Source: Conexibacter sp.
Lineage (GTDB): Bacteria > Actinomycetota > Thermoleophilia > Solirubrobacterales > Solirubrobacteraceae
Direction: 5' to 3'
Assembly: GCA_025964295.1 (NCBI GenBank)
Contig: JAOPZD010000275.1
Location: 1-18,213 of the forward strand
Length of the DNA: 18,213 nt
In this document: positions 7,864-14,391 of the stretch, piece after piece
How the letters are laid out: each line of letters opens with the position of its first letter
How positions within the stretch are numbered: position 1 is the first letter of the stretch
Position numbers and translations under genes: made by a program
Notes under the pieces: generated by a model
What the model was told of the DNA's origin: nothing
Seen by the model: only the letters and a program-made list of their open reading frames with translations
The model's database searches: none

Positions 7864-9045
7864 TCAGGTGTCACCTATCCCTGCAGCAGACCCGTCGTCC
7901 GTGAGATCTGCCGGCTGAAGCGCGCGGACCTTGCCTGGCTGATGGAACCCATCCGGCATCCGGCCAGCTCGCCAGTCGCGCAGGAAGCCGACCGCTTCGC
8001 CCACCGCGTCGAGTTCAAGCTCGCCACGGCGACCCGCCGGCGCGACGGAGCCCTCGAGACTCATCATGAGCAGGCCTGGACGTGGCTCACGGTCAAGAAC
8101 AACCAGAGCCGAACGGATTCCGGTGCCCGCGCCGGCGCCCGGCGGAAGCGCAACGACCGCGGTGACATGCGGAAGGAGGTCGGCGCGTTGCCGCGCCGCT
8201 CCCTCGCGGGCGAGCTGGCCGAGTGGGAGGTGGATCACGGCCTGGCGGCGCATCAGGCGTTCGGCGACGCGGAGCCAGACGAGATCCAACGACGCTTTGC
8301 CCCAGCCGAGCCATTCGGGTGCGACCTCAGCGGGATGCGTGAGCCGAAGCCCCCAGGGCGGCGCCATTAGCACCGTGTCGAAACGCTCGTGCTCGAACAA
8401 CTCCCCGAGCGCGCTGCGATCCTCGACGCGGAGGTTCGCGTCGGCGAGATCGGCGCGGAGACGCAGAAGATCAAGGACCGACGCGTTGATGTCCCATCCC
8501 ACGAGCTGTTCAGCTCCCGCCGCTCGTGCCTCGAGCAACGCCGAGCCGAGTCCGACGGCAGGGTCGATGACCGTTCCGAGCGGACTGTCGCAGAGGCGGA
8601 CCATGAGTTCCGCGACGTCGTGCTGCGTCGTGCTCGCTTCCCAACTGCGGCTCTGGCTGCGCGGCGCCTGCCGCAGGAGCGCCTCGAACACATCGGCGTG
8701 ACCCGCTCGGGTGTCGCCGAGTTCCTCGCATCGGTGTCGAAGCACGACGTCTAGCTGGTCGATGGCAACGGCAAGCTCACCGGTGCGCATGCGCGGCGAG
8801 ACCTGCAGCACCGATTCGTAGCGCCAGTCGCCTTCATGCAGCGCCCTGGCGAAAATCTCTCCGAGGTCTTCAGTGGGGCCGTGGCCCATCAGCTGCCGCC
8901 ACGGCTCGCCAGCGGCGGTGAGCATCGAGCGGTACCGCAAATGTACGAGAGCGAGCAACAGCGACAGCCCGCCCTCGACGCCGAGTGAGCGGGTGCTCTG
9001 GCTGAGCTTGAACAGCTCGTGGTCGAGGGTGGGTTCGTCAGCCAT
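7864..9045 (-). CDS. HsdM-like N-6 adenine DNA methylase, 5' part of the IS-split fusion gene
   Basis: An N6_Mtase/HsdM-type methyltransferase that transfers methyl from S-adenosylmethionine to adenine N6. From ATG 9045 the N-terminus is helical (LFKLSQSTRSLGVEGG, then LLLALVHLRYRSML), then EASTTQHDVAELMVRL, motif I DPAVGLGSALLEA (161-173), acidic GWDIN (183-187), and motif IV as APPW (228-231, in place of NPPF/Y). Residues 1-384 are native; the last eight codons before the stop at 7864 come from the IS. The lost continuation, recovered after IS removal, reads DLSLGPSRYV, the usual HsdM C-terminal element, and runs straight into the ATPase at 6598-5027. ATG 9045 is preferred to an upstream TTG at 9132. 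No specificity subunit is nearby. Whether the truncated methylase is still active is unknown. Confidence 0.82.
   Translation of the reverse strand: MADEPTLDHELFKLSQSTRSLGVEGGLSLLLALVHLRYRSMLTAAGEPWRQLMGHGPTEDLGEIFARALHEGDWRYESVLQVSPRMRTGELAVAIDQLDVVLRHRCEELGDTRAGHADVFEALLRQAPRSQSRSWEASTTQHDVAELMVRLCDSPLGTVIDPAVGLGSALLEARAAGAEQLVGWDINASVLDLLRLRADLADANLRVEDRSALGELFEHERFDTVLMAPPWGLRLTHPAEVAPEWLGWGKASLDLVWLRVAERLMRRQAVIHLPLGQLAREGAARQRADLLPHVTAVVALPPGAGAGTGIRSALVVLDREPRPGLLMMSLEGSVAPAGRRGELELDAVGEAVGFLRDWRAGRMPDGFHQPGKVRALQPADLTDDGSAAGIGDT
7869..7893 (-). repeat. Right terminal inverted repeat of the IS3-family element
   Basis: Read inward on the - strand it begins GGGTCTGCTGCAGG and ends GGTGACA, matching the left end at 22 of 25 positions. 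It lies upstream of orfA. Confidence 0.85.
7894..7896. repeat. Right copy of the 3-bp target duplication (GTC)
   Basis: Matches GTC at 6599-6601 outside the left inverted repeat; see the left copy. Confidence 0.75.
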
Positions 9046-9149
9046 CGCGGGTGCAGGGTCGTCGGGCAGGCCATGCACCTGACAGCCAACCTCGCACCGA
9101 CCATAACCGGACCCAGTGACGTCCTGCCGCAACTTGGACTGACGCCGCG

Positions 9150-9632
9150 GTGCCTCTGGCTACAGCCGCCCGTGACGCTTACCCGCCCGACGCGCAGCAA
9201 CAGGCGCACCACTGCATCGACACCCGCTCACCTCGCCTGCGCGAGTGGAGGCGCTTCGAAGGCCCGTCGATGCTCGACTGCCTGCTGATGACCGACAAGC
9301 TCGTCGTGACGGTCGAGGGCAAGCGCACCGAGCCGCTATCGGCGACGACCGAGTGGTACCCCACGCGCTCGCAGCTGGTCCGCAACCTCGAGGCCGCCCG
9401 CTACCTGGCCGACGGGCGAGCGTGGGCGTCGGTTCTGATCTCCGAGACTTCCGACGCCGGCGGTACCGACGCGGCGCGTGACACCTGTCTGACCGCGAGC
9501 GCCCCACACCTTGATGCGTCCGAGCGCGAAGAGCTGCTCGCTCACTACCTGGGGAACATCACCTGGCAGCAGGCGTGTACGGCAACGGGCATCCCCTTCG
9601 CGAGTCTCCCCGAGACCACCGCGGCCATCTAA
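9150..9632 (+). CDS. PD-(D/E)xK nuclease-like protein, probably 5'-truncated
   Basis: The 160-residue frame (GTG 9150) contains MLDCLLMTDKLVVTVEGKRTE: an aspartate at residue 43 and E56-x-K58 at the end of the following strand, the spacing of a PD-(D/E)xK nuclease core. It continues with EWYPTRSQLVRNLEAARYL and a C-terminal helical tail (LGNITWQQACTATGIPFASL). An in-frame stop at 9117 blocks any extension much upstream, and the protein starts almost directly in the catalytic region, so the 5' end may have been lost when the methylase operon came to lie beside it. Its 3' end is duplicated in degenerate form at 12455-12601. The nuclease call is from motif spacing only; it may be an inactive relic. 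Confidence 0.55.
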   Translation: MPLATAARDAYPPDAQQQAHHCIDTRSPRLREWRRFEGPSMLDCLLMTDKLVVTVEGKRTEPLSATTEWYPTRSQLVRNLEAARYLADGRAWASVLISETSDAGGTDAARDTCLTASAPHLDASEREELLAHYLGNITWQQACTATGIPFASLPETTAAI

Positions 9633-9799
9633 GCGCAGAAGCTCAATAAGGAACCGTGGCGACCTAGCAACGGGCACGACGGTTCGACCGCTGAGGCCCG
9701 GTGTCTGCCGAAAACCGCGTGCAGGCCTCATGTAGTGCTCATGATCGAACTAGATGCGCAGCCCAACGAACGCAGGTCACGCCGCCGCACACGTAACAC

Positions 9800-11083
9800 T
9801 TGCCTGACCCGATGTCCTCGATGCCGCAAGATGACGAAGCAGTCGCTCCGACGATCAACCTAGACGAGGGAGGGACGCTCGCGCGCGTCCGCCATGTGGC
9901 GGTCGACGGCGCCGTCTGGATCGAGTTTCGTAACGGAAACGTCGCCACGATTACGGGTAGCGGTCCCATCGCCACTGCTGGCGACGTCATTCTGATCAGC
10001 CCCGCTGCGGATCGCTTCCAAGTCGTGCCCCACGAGCTGTGGCCCGAGGAGCGTCGCATCGGCGTGGTCCGCCTCAAGCAGGCTGACTTCACCTTGATAG
10101 AGACGGACCTCTCGATCCGGATGACAACTACGAATGGCTGTAACTACAAGGTCGGGAATACGGTTGAGTGGGCTGAAAGCCGCGGCGTGGTCCGCGTGCT
10201 TCACGAGTTTCCGGTCACCTCTCGTGAGCACGAGACACCAACCGATGACCTTGTCGCGGGGTTTGCACGTCACCCTGATCCTGACGGACTCGATTTCGAC
10301 GCTTTCGTCGGGCAGCCGGACGTGGTCGCGCGGGCTCGAGATCTCGTCGAGACAACGATCAACGACCGAGCTAGCTTTGATGAAATCGGCACGCCGCCGA
10401 TCAAGGGTGTCCTCTTCACCGGTCCGCCTGGCACTGGCAAGACCATGCTCGCGCAGATCATCGCCAATCAAGCTGGAGCCGCCTTCTACGAGATCCGCGG
10501 GCCGGAGATCTTCAGCAAATGGGTCGGAGATAGCGAGTTGGTCCTTCGGCGCTTGTTCGACCACGCTCGTAGCCAACCGAAGGCAGTGATCTTCTTCGAT
10601 GAGATCGACAGCGTCGCGCCCAGGCGGGACACAGACTCCCACGAGGTCTCCCGACGGGTGGTGGCAACGCTCCTCACCGCTATGGATGGGTTCACGAGAA
10701 CTCAGAACGTGGTGGTCATCGCGACTACCAACCGACGCGACGACATCGATCCGGCCTTGCTTCGTCCGGGGCGCTTCGACTGGGAGGTCCAGTTCTCGCT
10801 GCCGAACGAGCGCGCTCGGGAACAACTCCTCATCGCCGAGGCCCAGAGGCTCAGCGTCGCCGGAGATCTCCCTCACGGGGTGATCGCCGGGCGCACGGCC
10901 GGCTGGTCCCCAGCGGATCTCGCGGTGATCTGGAAGGAGGCGGCGCTCCTGGCGGTCAAAGACGGACGGAGCGTGATCTCCGCCGAGGACTATCTCGGCG
11001 CATACCAGCGCCGAGCGCGCCAGCGGTCCGACACGGCGGCCGCCACTCGAGAAGCGACGGCTTCAACACGGGCGGAGCCATGA
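9800..11083 (+). CDS. AAA+ ATPase, proteasome-activator/FtsH-like
   Basis: A 427-residue cytoplasmic ATPase. Residues 1-150 are beta-rich with no catalytic motif, like the OB-type N-domains of Mpa/ARC and PAN. The AAA module has Walker A GPPGTGKT (208-215), aromatic pore loop KWVG (240-243), Walker B FFDEID (265-270), sensor 1 ATTN (308-311), arginine fingers in LRPGRFD (R322, R325) and a C-terminal lid with GWSPADLAVIWKEAAL. All key residues are intact, so a hexameric unfoldase or remodeller is expected. TTG 9800 is the first start; ATG 9812 or 9821 are equally possible. Its stop overlaps the next start (ATGA), so the two products probably work together. Codon use in the first third looks less GC-biased than in neighbouring genes, hinting at transfer. 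Confidence 0.85.
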   Translation: MPDPMSSMPQDDEAVAPTINLDEGGTLARVRHVAVDGAVWIEFRNGNVATITGSGPIATAGDVILISPAADRFQVVPHELWPEERRIGVVRLKQADFTLIETDLSIRMTTTNGCNYKVGNTVEWAESRGVVRVLHEFPVTSREHETPTDDLVAGFARHPDPDGLDFDAFVGQPDVVARARDLVETTINDRASFDEIGTPPIKGVLFTGPPGTGKTMLAQIIANQAGAAFYEIRGPEIFSKWVGDSELVLRRLFDHARSQPKAVIFFDEIDSVAPRRDTDSHEVSRRVVATLLTAMDGFTRTQNVVVIATTNRRDDIDPALLRPGRFDWEVQFSLPNERAREQLLIAEAQRLSVAGDLPHGVIAGRTAGWSPADLAVIWKEAALLAVKDGRSVISAEDYLGAYQRRARQRSDTAAATREATASTRAEP

Positions 11084-12447
11084 AGCTTCCCTGGCGATAC
11101 AGCCGCAAGGGTCGGCCGATGCTGCCGAGTCCGGAACCTCAGGCCAAACGCGGCGAACTCCGCGAGTTCATCTACCTGGACGACGTCAGCGTCCTGAGCC
11201 TCAGCGCCTCCCGCTTTGGAGCAGTCGACGAAGGGATCACTGACACGCTTGGCCGCAATACCCGCGCAGCGGTGTCTGCGGGCGCTTCAGCTCCGGCGGT
11301 GCTGGGCCTCGGGGCAACGGTCAAGGCCGACCTGGAAAGTGCTCGCTCGACCTCTTCACAAGTCGTCCGTCGCACCGTCATTCAATCGCTGTTCAAGACG
11401 CTACGGGAGGACCTCGGTTCAGAAGAGGTCCATCTGGCCGAGCCGCCGAAGCCCCTAGGGAGTGACCGGCTGGAAACCGTGGCGCGAGACGTCGGAGCCA
11501 ACATGGAGCAGCTACTGCGCGCAGGCTTGCTCGTCGACCCTCAGTGTTTCGACCGCGGCGACCTGGTCGAGCTGCGCGTTCGTCTTCAAGCCGAGCCCAT
11601 TTTCCAGCTCGTCCAAGCGATGAACGCGTTCCTCGACTTCACAGATCGGTACCCGGACCTGACAGAGCTGACTGGCGAGCTCGACCTGAAGATGGCTCGG
11701 CTTGGTCGAGACGCCTTCGCCTGGATGCTGGCCGATCTGGTTCCTCTCAACGCCGAGGCAGTCGACTACGTGGAAATCACGATTGATGGGACGCCATGGA
11801 TCGCCCATCGCAAGCTCATTGACGTCCTTGACGATAGCTGGGAGGCACGACCACTCAGGGTCGTCGCGGTAGTCGAGTCGAAGCTGTTCTGGAAGGACCT
11901 TCGGCGCGTCCTCTTTTCGGACGCGACGTATGTCGTGCTGTGCCGGCTCTCGCGCCCTGGGATCCAGAACAGCTGGACGCCCGCCAAGCTGCTGGATGTT
12001 GTTCGAGACCTCAGTCCGGAGATCGGTGAGACGCTCGACTCGTTCAACGTCAGCGGCCTCGACTCACTACGGGAGCACGATGCCGTTGAAGACAGCGCCG
12101 ACCGCGCCCTGGCCCGCGCCCTGCGGCACTTCTCGGACAACCTCCCCAGCCGGCATGTCGACACGTCACCGCTGTCCCAGCTTCCGCAGGTCCCTGAAGG
12201 ATGTGCGACGGACGTCCAAGCCCGACGCGCCCTGTTCGCGGAGGTCGCGGAGCAGTTCGACGCCACGAACGGCACCGTGACCCCGAAGAACGTCGTGGCC
12301 GACCTACGCGCACGAGCGCTGGACGCCGCAGGGCTAGATGTTGAGGGTCGAGTCGTTGTCCCCGCTGCAGAGCCGGACCTCTACCCGCGGACCGAACGCG
12401 CCGAGTCAGCTCTACTGGACGTTGAAGTAATCGCGATCTATTGGTGA
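11080..12447 (+). CDS. DUF6414-like protein coupled to the AAA+ ATPase
   Basis: A 455-residue protein starting at ATG 11080, overlapping the ATPase stop by 4 bases. After a basic N-terminus it has LREFIYLDDVSVLSLSASRFG (split: residues 28-37 and 38-47), which I recognise as the opening of the DUF6414 family, then GITDTLGRNT and a helical region with paired arginines (VVRRTVIQSLFKTLRED). The middle (about 160-300) is mixed alpha/beta, with strands such as YVEITIDG and VVAVVESKLFW; the C-terminus is helical and ends EVIAIYW. No catalytic motif or membrane segment is visible. The function of the family is not known to me. Tight coupling makes it the likely substrate, adaptor or effector of the ATPase. 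Confidence 0.65.
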   Translation: MKLPWRYSRKGRPMLPSPEPQAKRGELREFIYLDDVSVLSLSASRFGAVDEGITDTLGRNTRAAVSAGASAPAVLGLGATVKADLESARSTSSQVVRRTVIQSLFKTLREDLGSEEVHLAEPPKPLGSDRLETVARDVGANMEQLLRAGLLVDPQCFDRGDLVELRVRLQAEPIFQLVQAMNAFLDFTDRYPDLTELTGELDLKMARLGRDAFAWMLADLVPLNAEAVDYVEITIDGTPWIAHRKLIDVLDDSWEARPLRVVAVVESKLFWKDLRRVLFSDATYVVLCRLSRPGIQNSWTPAKLLDVVRDLSPEIGETLDSFNVSGLDSLREHDAVEDSADRALARALRHFSDNLPSRHVDTSPLSQLPQVPEGCATDVQARRALFAEVAEQFDATNGTVTPKNVVADLRARALDAAGLDVEGRVVVPAAEPDLYPRTERAESALLDVEVIAIYW

Positions 12448-12454
12448 GCATCGC

Positions 12455-12601
12455 ACGGCGGCGCTGCAGAGCTGCACGCTGACCAAGGCCCCACGCCTTG
12501 ATGCACCCGAAACTTCGCGCTCACTCCTGGGGAACATCACGTGGAAGCACGCATGCCACGGCCACGGGCATCCCCTCGCGGATCTCCTGGAGACGACCGC
12601 C
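12455..12601 (+). pseudogene. Relic of the 3' end of a second nuclease-like gene (degenerate direct repeat of about 9486-9629)
   Basis: Starting 8 bases after the DUF6414-like stop, this stretch still reads LLGNITWKHAC and LADLLETTA, against YLGNITWQQAC and FASLPETTA at the C-terminus of the 9150-9632 product. DNA identity is obvious by eye (for example GGGGAACATCAC and CACGGGCATCCCC-type blocks in both). Relative to the intact copy it lacks about three codons and carries a compensated pair of single-base shifts. There is no start and no intact upstream part. It and the 9150-9632 gene are in the same orientation and bracket the AAA+/DUF6414 cassette. Confidence 0.75.
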
Positions 12602-12636
12602 CGTGAACCGCACACCGCAGCTTCCTCGCTCGCGGA

Positions 12637-14358
12637 CTACGCAAGTCCCACCTCTCGAAGGCGGGCGATGAACGCATCCCCCGTCTTTTGGTAGGCCACC
12701 TCAAGCATGCGCACTCGACCATCCGCGCTCGGCGCCTCAGCATCTCCCGAACTCAGCCAGACGGCGAGGTCTCGGTGCCGGTAGGGCCCAGCTGCGCGGG
12801 CCGCGAGAGTATCTCCAAGGGCGGCTCCGGAGTTCACCACACCGAGCAGCACTTCGTAGCTCGCCATCGGTAGGAGCTGGAGCCGTTGGACTTGTGGGTC
12901 GGTCACGGTCTTCTTGATGGCTCCGTCCAAGAAGGCCCACAGACTGCGTGTCTGGTGGAGGTGCCCCACGGTCACCACGACGGGGATGATCCGTCCGACC
13001 TTTGAAAGGTCGACGCCAGGAAGCGTGGCAGTTCCGGCGAGGAGTGCCTCGATGCAGTCGTTCAGCTGACCAGCCTTACCCACGATCATCCGAGTCACCT
13101 CCTTCGCAGCCTCGTCGGCCGACCCACTGCGGGCTGCGGCCGCCATCACGCGCCTGCCGCTTACCTCGAACAGGATCAGATCTGCGCCGTCCAGCGCCGC
13201 TACGTCACTGGTCAGGCTCTCGCCCTTGTCCTCGTACACCTGCTCGCCCAGTATCAGCACGGATGGCGGCAGCGCGTCTCGAGCTAGTTCGAGCGCGTAG
13301 GCCTCGGCGATCTGACCAGCGAAGCGCGAGTACTTCAGCGACACGGCTTTGCCGAGGCCCTGGGCGTGGAGAAGGGCCCGGTAGTGAAAGCCATCCGCAA
13401 GCCATCCCGCGAGCCACTGCCCGCCGAGGAGCAGCAGGTCTCCGCTGGTCAACACCAGAAAGGGCGTAGCGGCGAAGACGCGGAACTCCCACGCCAGATG
13501 CTGGCCGGCGGGGTCGAGCCGGCCGAGCGCCGACTGCAGCGCACCGCGGTCCCCGGCGAGGCAGGTGAGCGCGGTGTCTTTTGGCCAGCCGAGCTTCGCA
13601 AGGAGGTCCGCGGCGTTGTGGGCGGTGACGAGAGGATCCGGATTGGTCGGAACCAGTGCGTCGGTCATGGCCCCTAGCGCGTGGCCGAGCATCCCCTGCT
13701 CATCGACAGAGAGACCTGCGGCGGTGTCCAACCACACGCTCAGAGGAACCCAGTCGGACGACGCGATGAGGCCAGGGTCGTGCTGAGCGAGCCTGAGGAA
13801 CTCCGCCTGCCTAGCGAAGCTCTCTAGGAGCGGCTGGCGATGGAAGAACGAATTCGACTGCATCTCGTAGGCGATGCGCTCCTCGTCGCTCGCGAGCGGT
13901 GTCTGATCCAGAAAGCCCTGAAGGACCGTGTGAGCCTCGAGTACCGCCTCCGTCAGAGACACACCTTCGGCGGATGTGAGATCCCGCAGCGGTTCGTCGG
14001 CAGCGTGTTCGACAAGAAGCCGCTCGAGGATGCTGAGGGCTTGCGCGCTGAAGAACAGCGTCGTCGGGTGCGCGGCGAAGTAAGCCGGGAAGCGGGGGCC
14101 GATGTCACTACCGACGAGCATTTGACGCGCTTGCTCATGGTGCCACCCCGCGTCGCCTTGATGCTGTTCAACGCTCAGGTGAAGCTGAGCGACCTGGAAG
14201 ATTGCCGGCTCGAACGGCAGTGTCCGGCATCGAGCGATGAGCTCGTCAACACCGACTTCGGGCCGACCGAGATCACGGGCCGTGATGAAAACTGCGAGCT
14301 GGTTGAGCTCACGGAGGATCTCGGGATCGTCGTCCATGCCTCCAACGTACGTCGCCAT
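12637..14358 (-). CDS. Degenerate nuclease-like protein, third gene of the HsdR operon
   Basis: A 573-residue soluble protein, starting at ATG 14358, 33 bases after the hsdR stop on the same strand (ATG 14337 is an alternative). The first 340 residues are helical with no recognised motif. At about 341-400 the sequence reads like a PD-(D/E)xK core: a helix with SRFAGQIAEAYALEL, a strand VLILGEQVY, then SD (384-385) and LILFEVSG (395-401). In active nucleases the last strand ends E-x-K; here the lysine position is serine (E398-V-S400), so catalysis is doubtful. The C-terminal part is mixed alpha/beta. Position suggests an accessory of the restriction operon. The fold call is tentative; I do not recognise the family. 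Confidence 0.6.
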   Translation of the reverse strand: MATYVGGMDDDPEILRELNQLAVFITARDLGRPEVGVDELIARCRTLPFEPAIFQVAQLHLSVEQHQGDAGWHHEQARQMLVGSDIGPRFPAYFAAHPTTLFFSAQALSILERLLVEHAADEPLRDLTSAEGVSLTEAVLEAHTVLQGFLDQTPLASDEERIAYEMQSNSFFHRQPLLESFARQAEFLRLAQHDPGLIASSDWVPLSVWLDTAAGLSVDEQGMLGHALGAMTDALVPTNPDPLVTAHNAADLLAKLGWPKDTALTCLAGDRGALQSALGRLDPAGQHLAWEFRVFAATPFLVLTSGDLLLLGGQWLAGWLADGFHYRALLHAQGLGKAVSLKYSRFAGQIAEAYALELARDALPPSVLILGEQVYEDKGESLTSDVAALDGADLILFEVSGRRVMAAAARSGSADEAAKEVTRMIVGKAGQLNDCIEALLAGTATLPGVDLSKVGRIIPVVVTVGHLHQTRSLWAFLDGAIKKTVTDPQVQRLQLLPMASYEVLLGVVNSGAALGDTLAARAAGPYRHRDLAVWLSSGDAEAPSADGRVRMLEVAYQKTGDAFIARLREVGLA

Positions 14359-14391
14359 CCGGCGACAACACAGGGCGAAAGTACGAGACAG

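Larger units (their letters stand above)
6602..7893 (-). mobile_element. Complete IS3-family insertion sequence, 1292 bp
   Basis: The element has 25-base imperfect inverted repeats (22 of 25 identical), two overlapping transposase frames joined by a frameshift signal, and a 3-base GTC duplication. Length and organisation are those of intact IS3-family elements. All parts appear undamaged, which suggests recent arrival and possible present activity. It sits inside the methylase-ATPase gene in the same orientation as that gene. I did not recognise it as a named element. The boundaries are set by the outer limits of the matching ends and supported by the in-frame repair they give. Confidence 0.88.

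Noticed and set aside
7369..8370. 333-codon + strand open frame
   Set aside because: It crosses the IS boundary and is antisense to both transposase and methylase frames.
7864..9132. Possibility that the IS-split methylase is the missing HsdM of the right-hand HsdR operon
   Set aside because: It is separated by the opposite-strand ATPase cassette, is fused to an ATPase after repair, and has no adjacent specificity gene; the HsdR operon runs in from the right edge, where its partners are more likely.
9860..10876. 338-codon - strand open frame
   Set aside because: Antisense to the AAA+ ATPase gene, whose motifs are unambiguous.
12478..12607. Reading the duplicated 3' end as a phage attachment site pair
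   Set aside because: No integrase or excisionase lies in the cassette, and the copies are too diverged for recent site-specific integration; kept only as a gene-end duplication.
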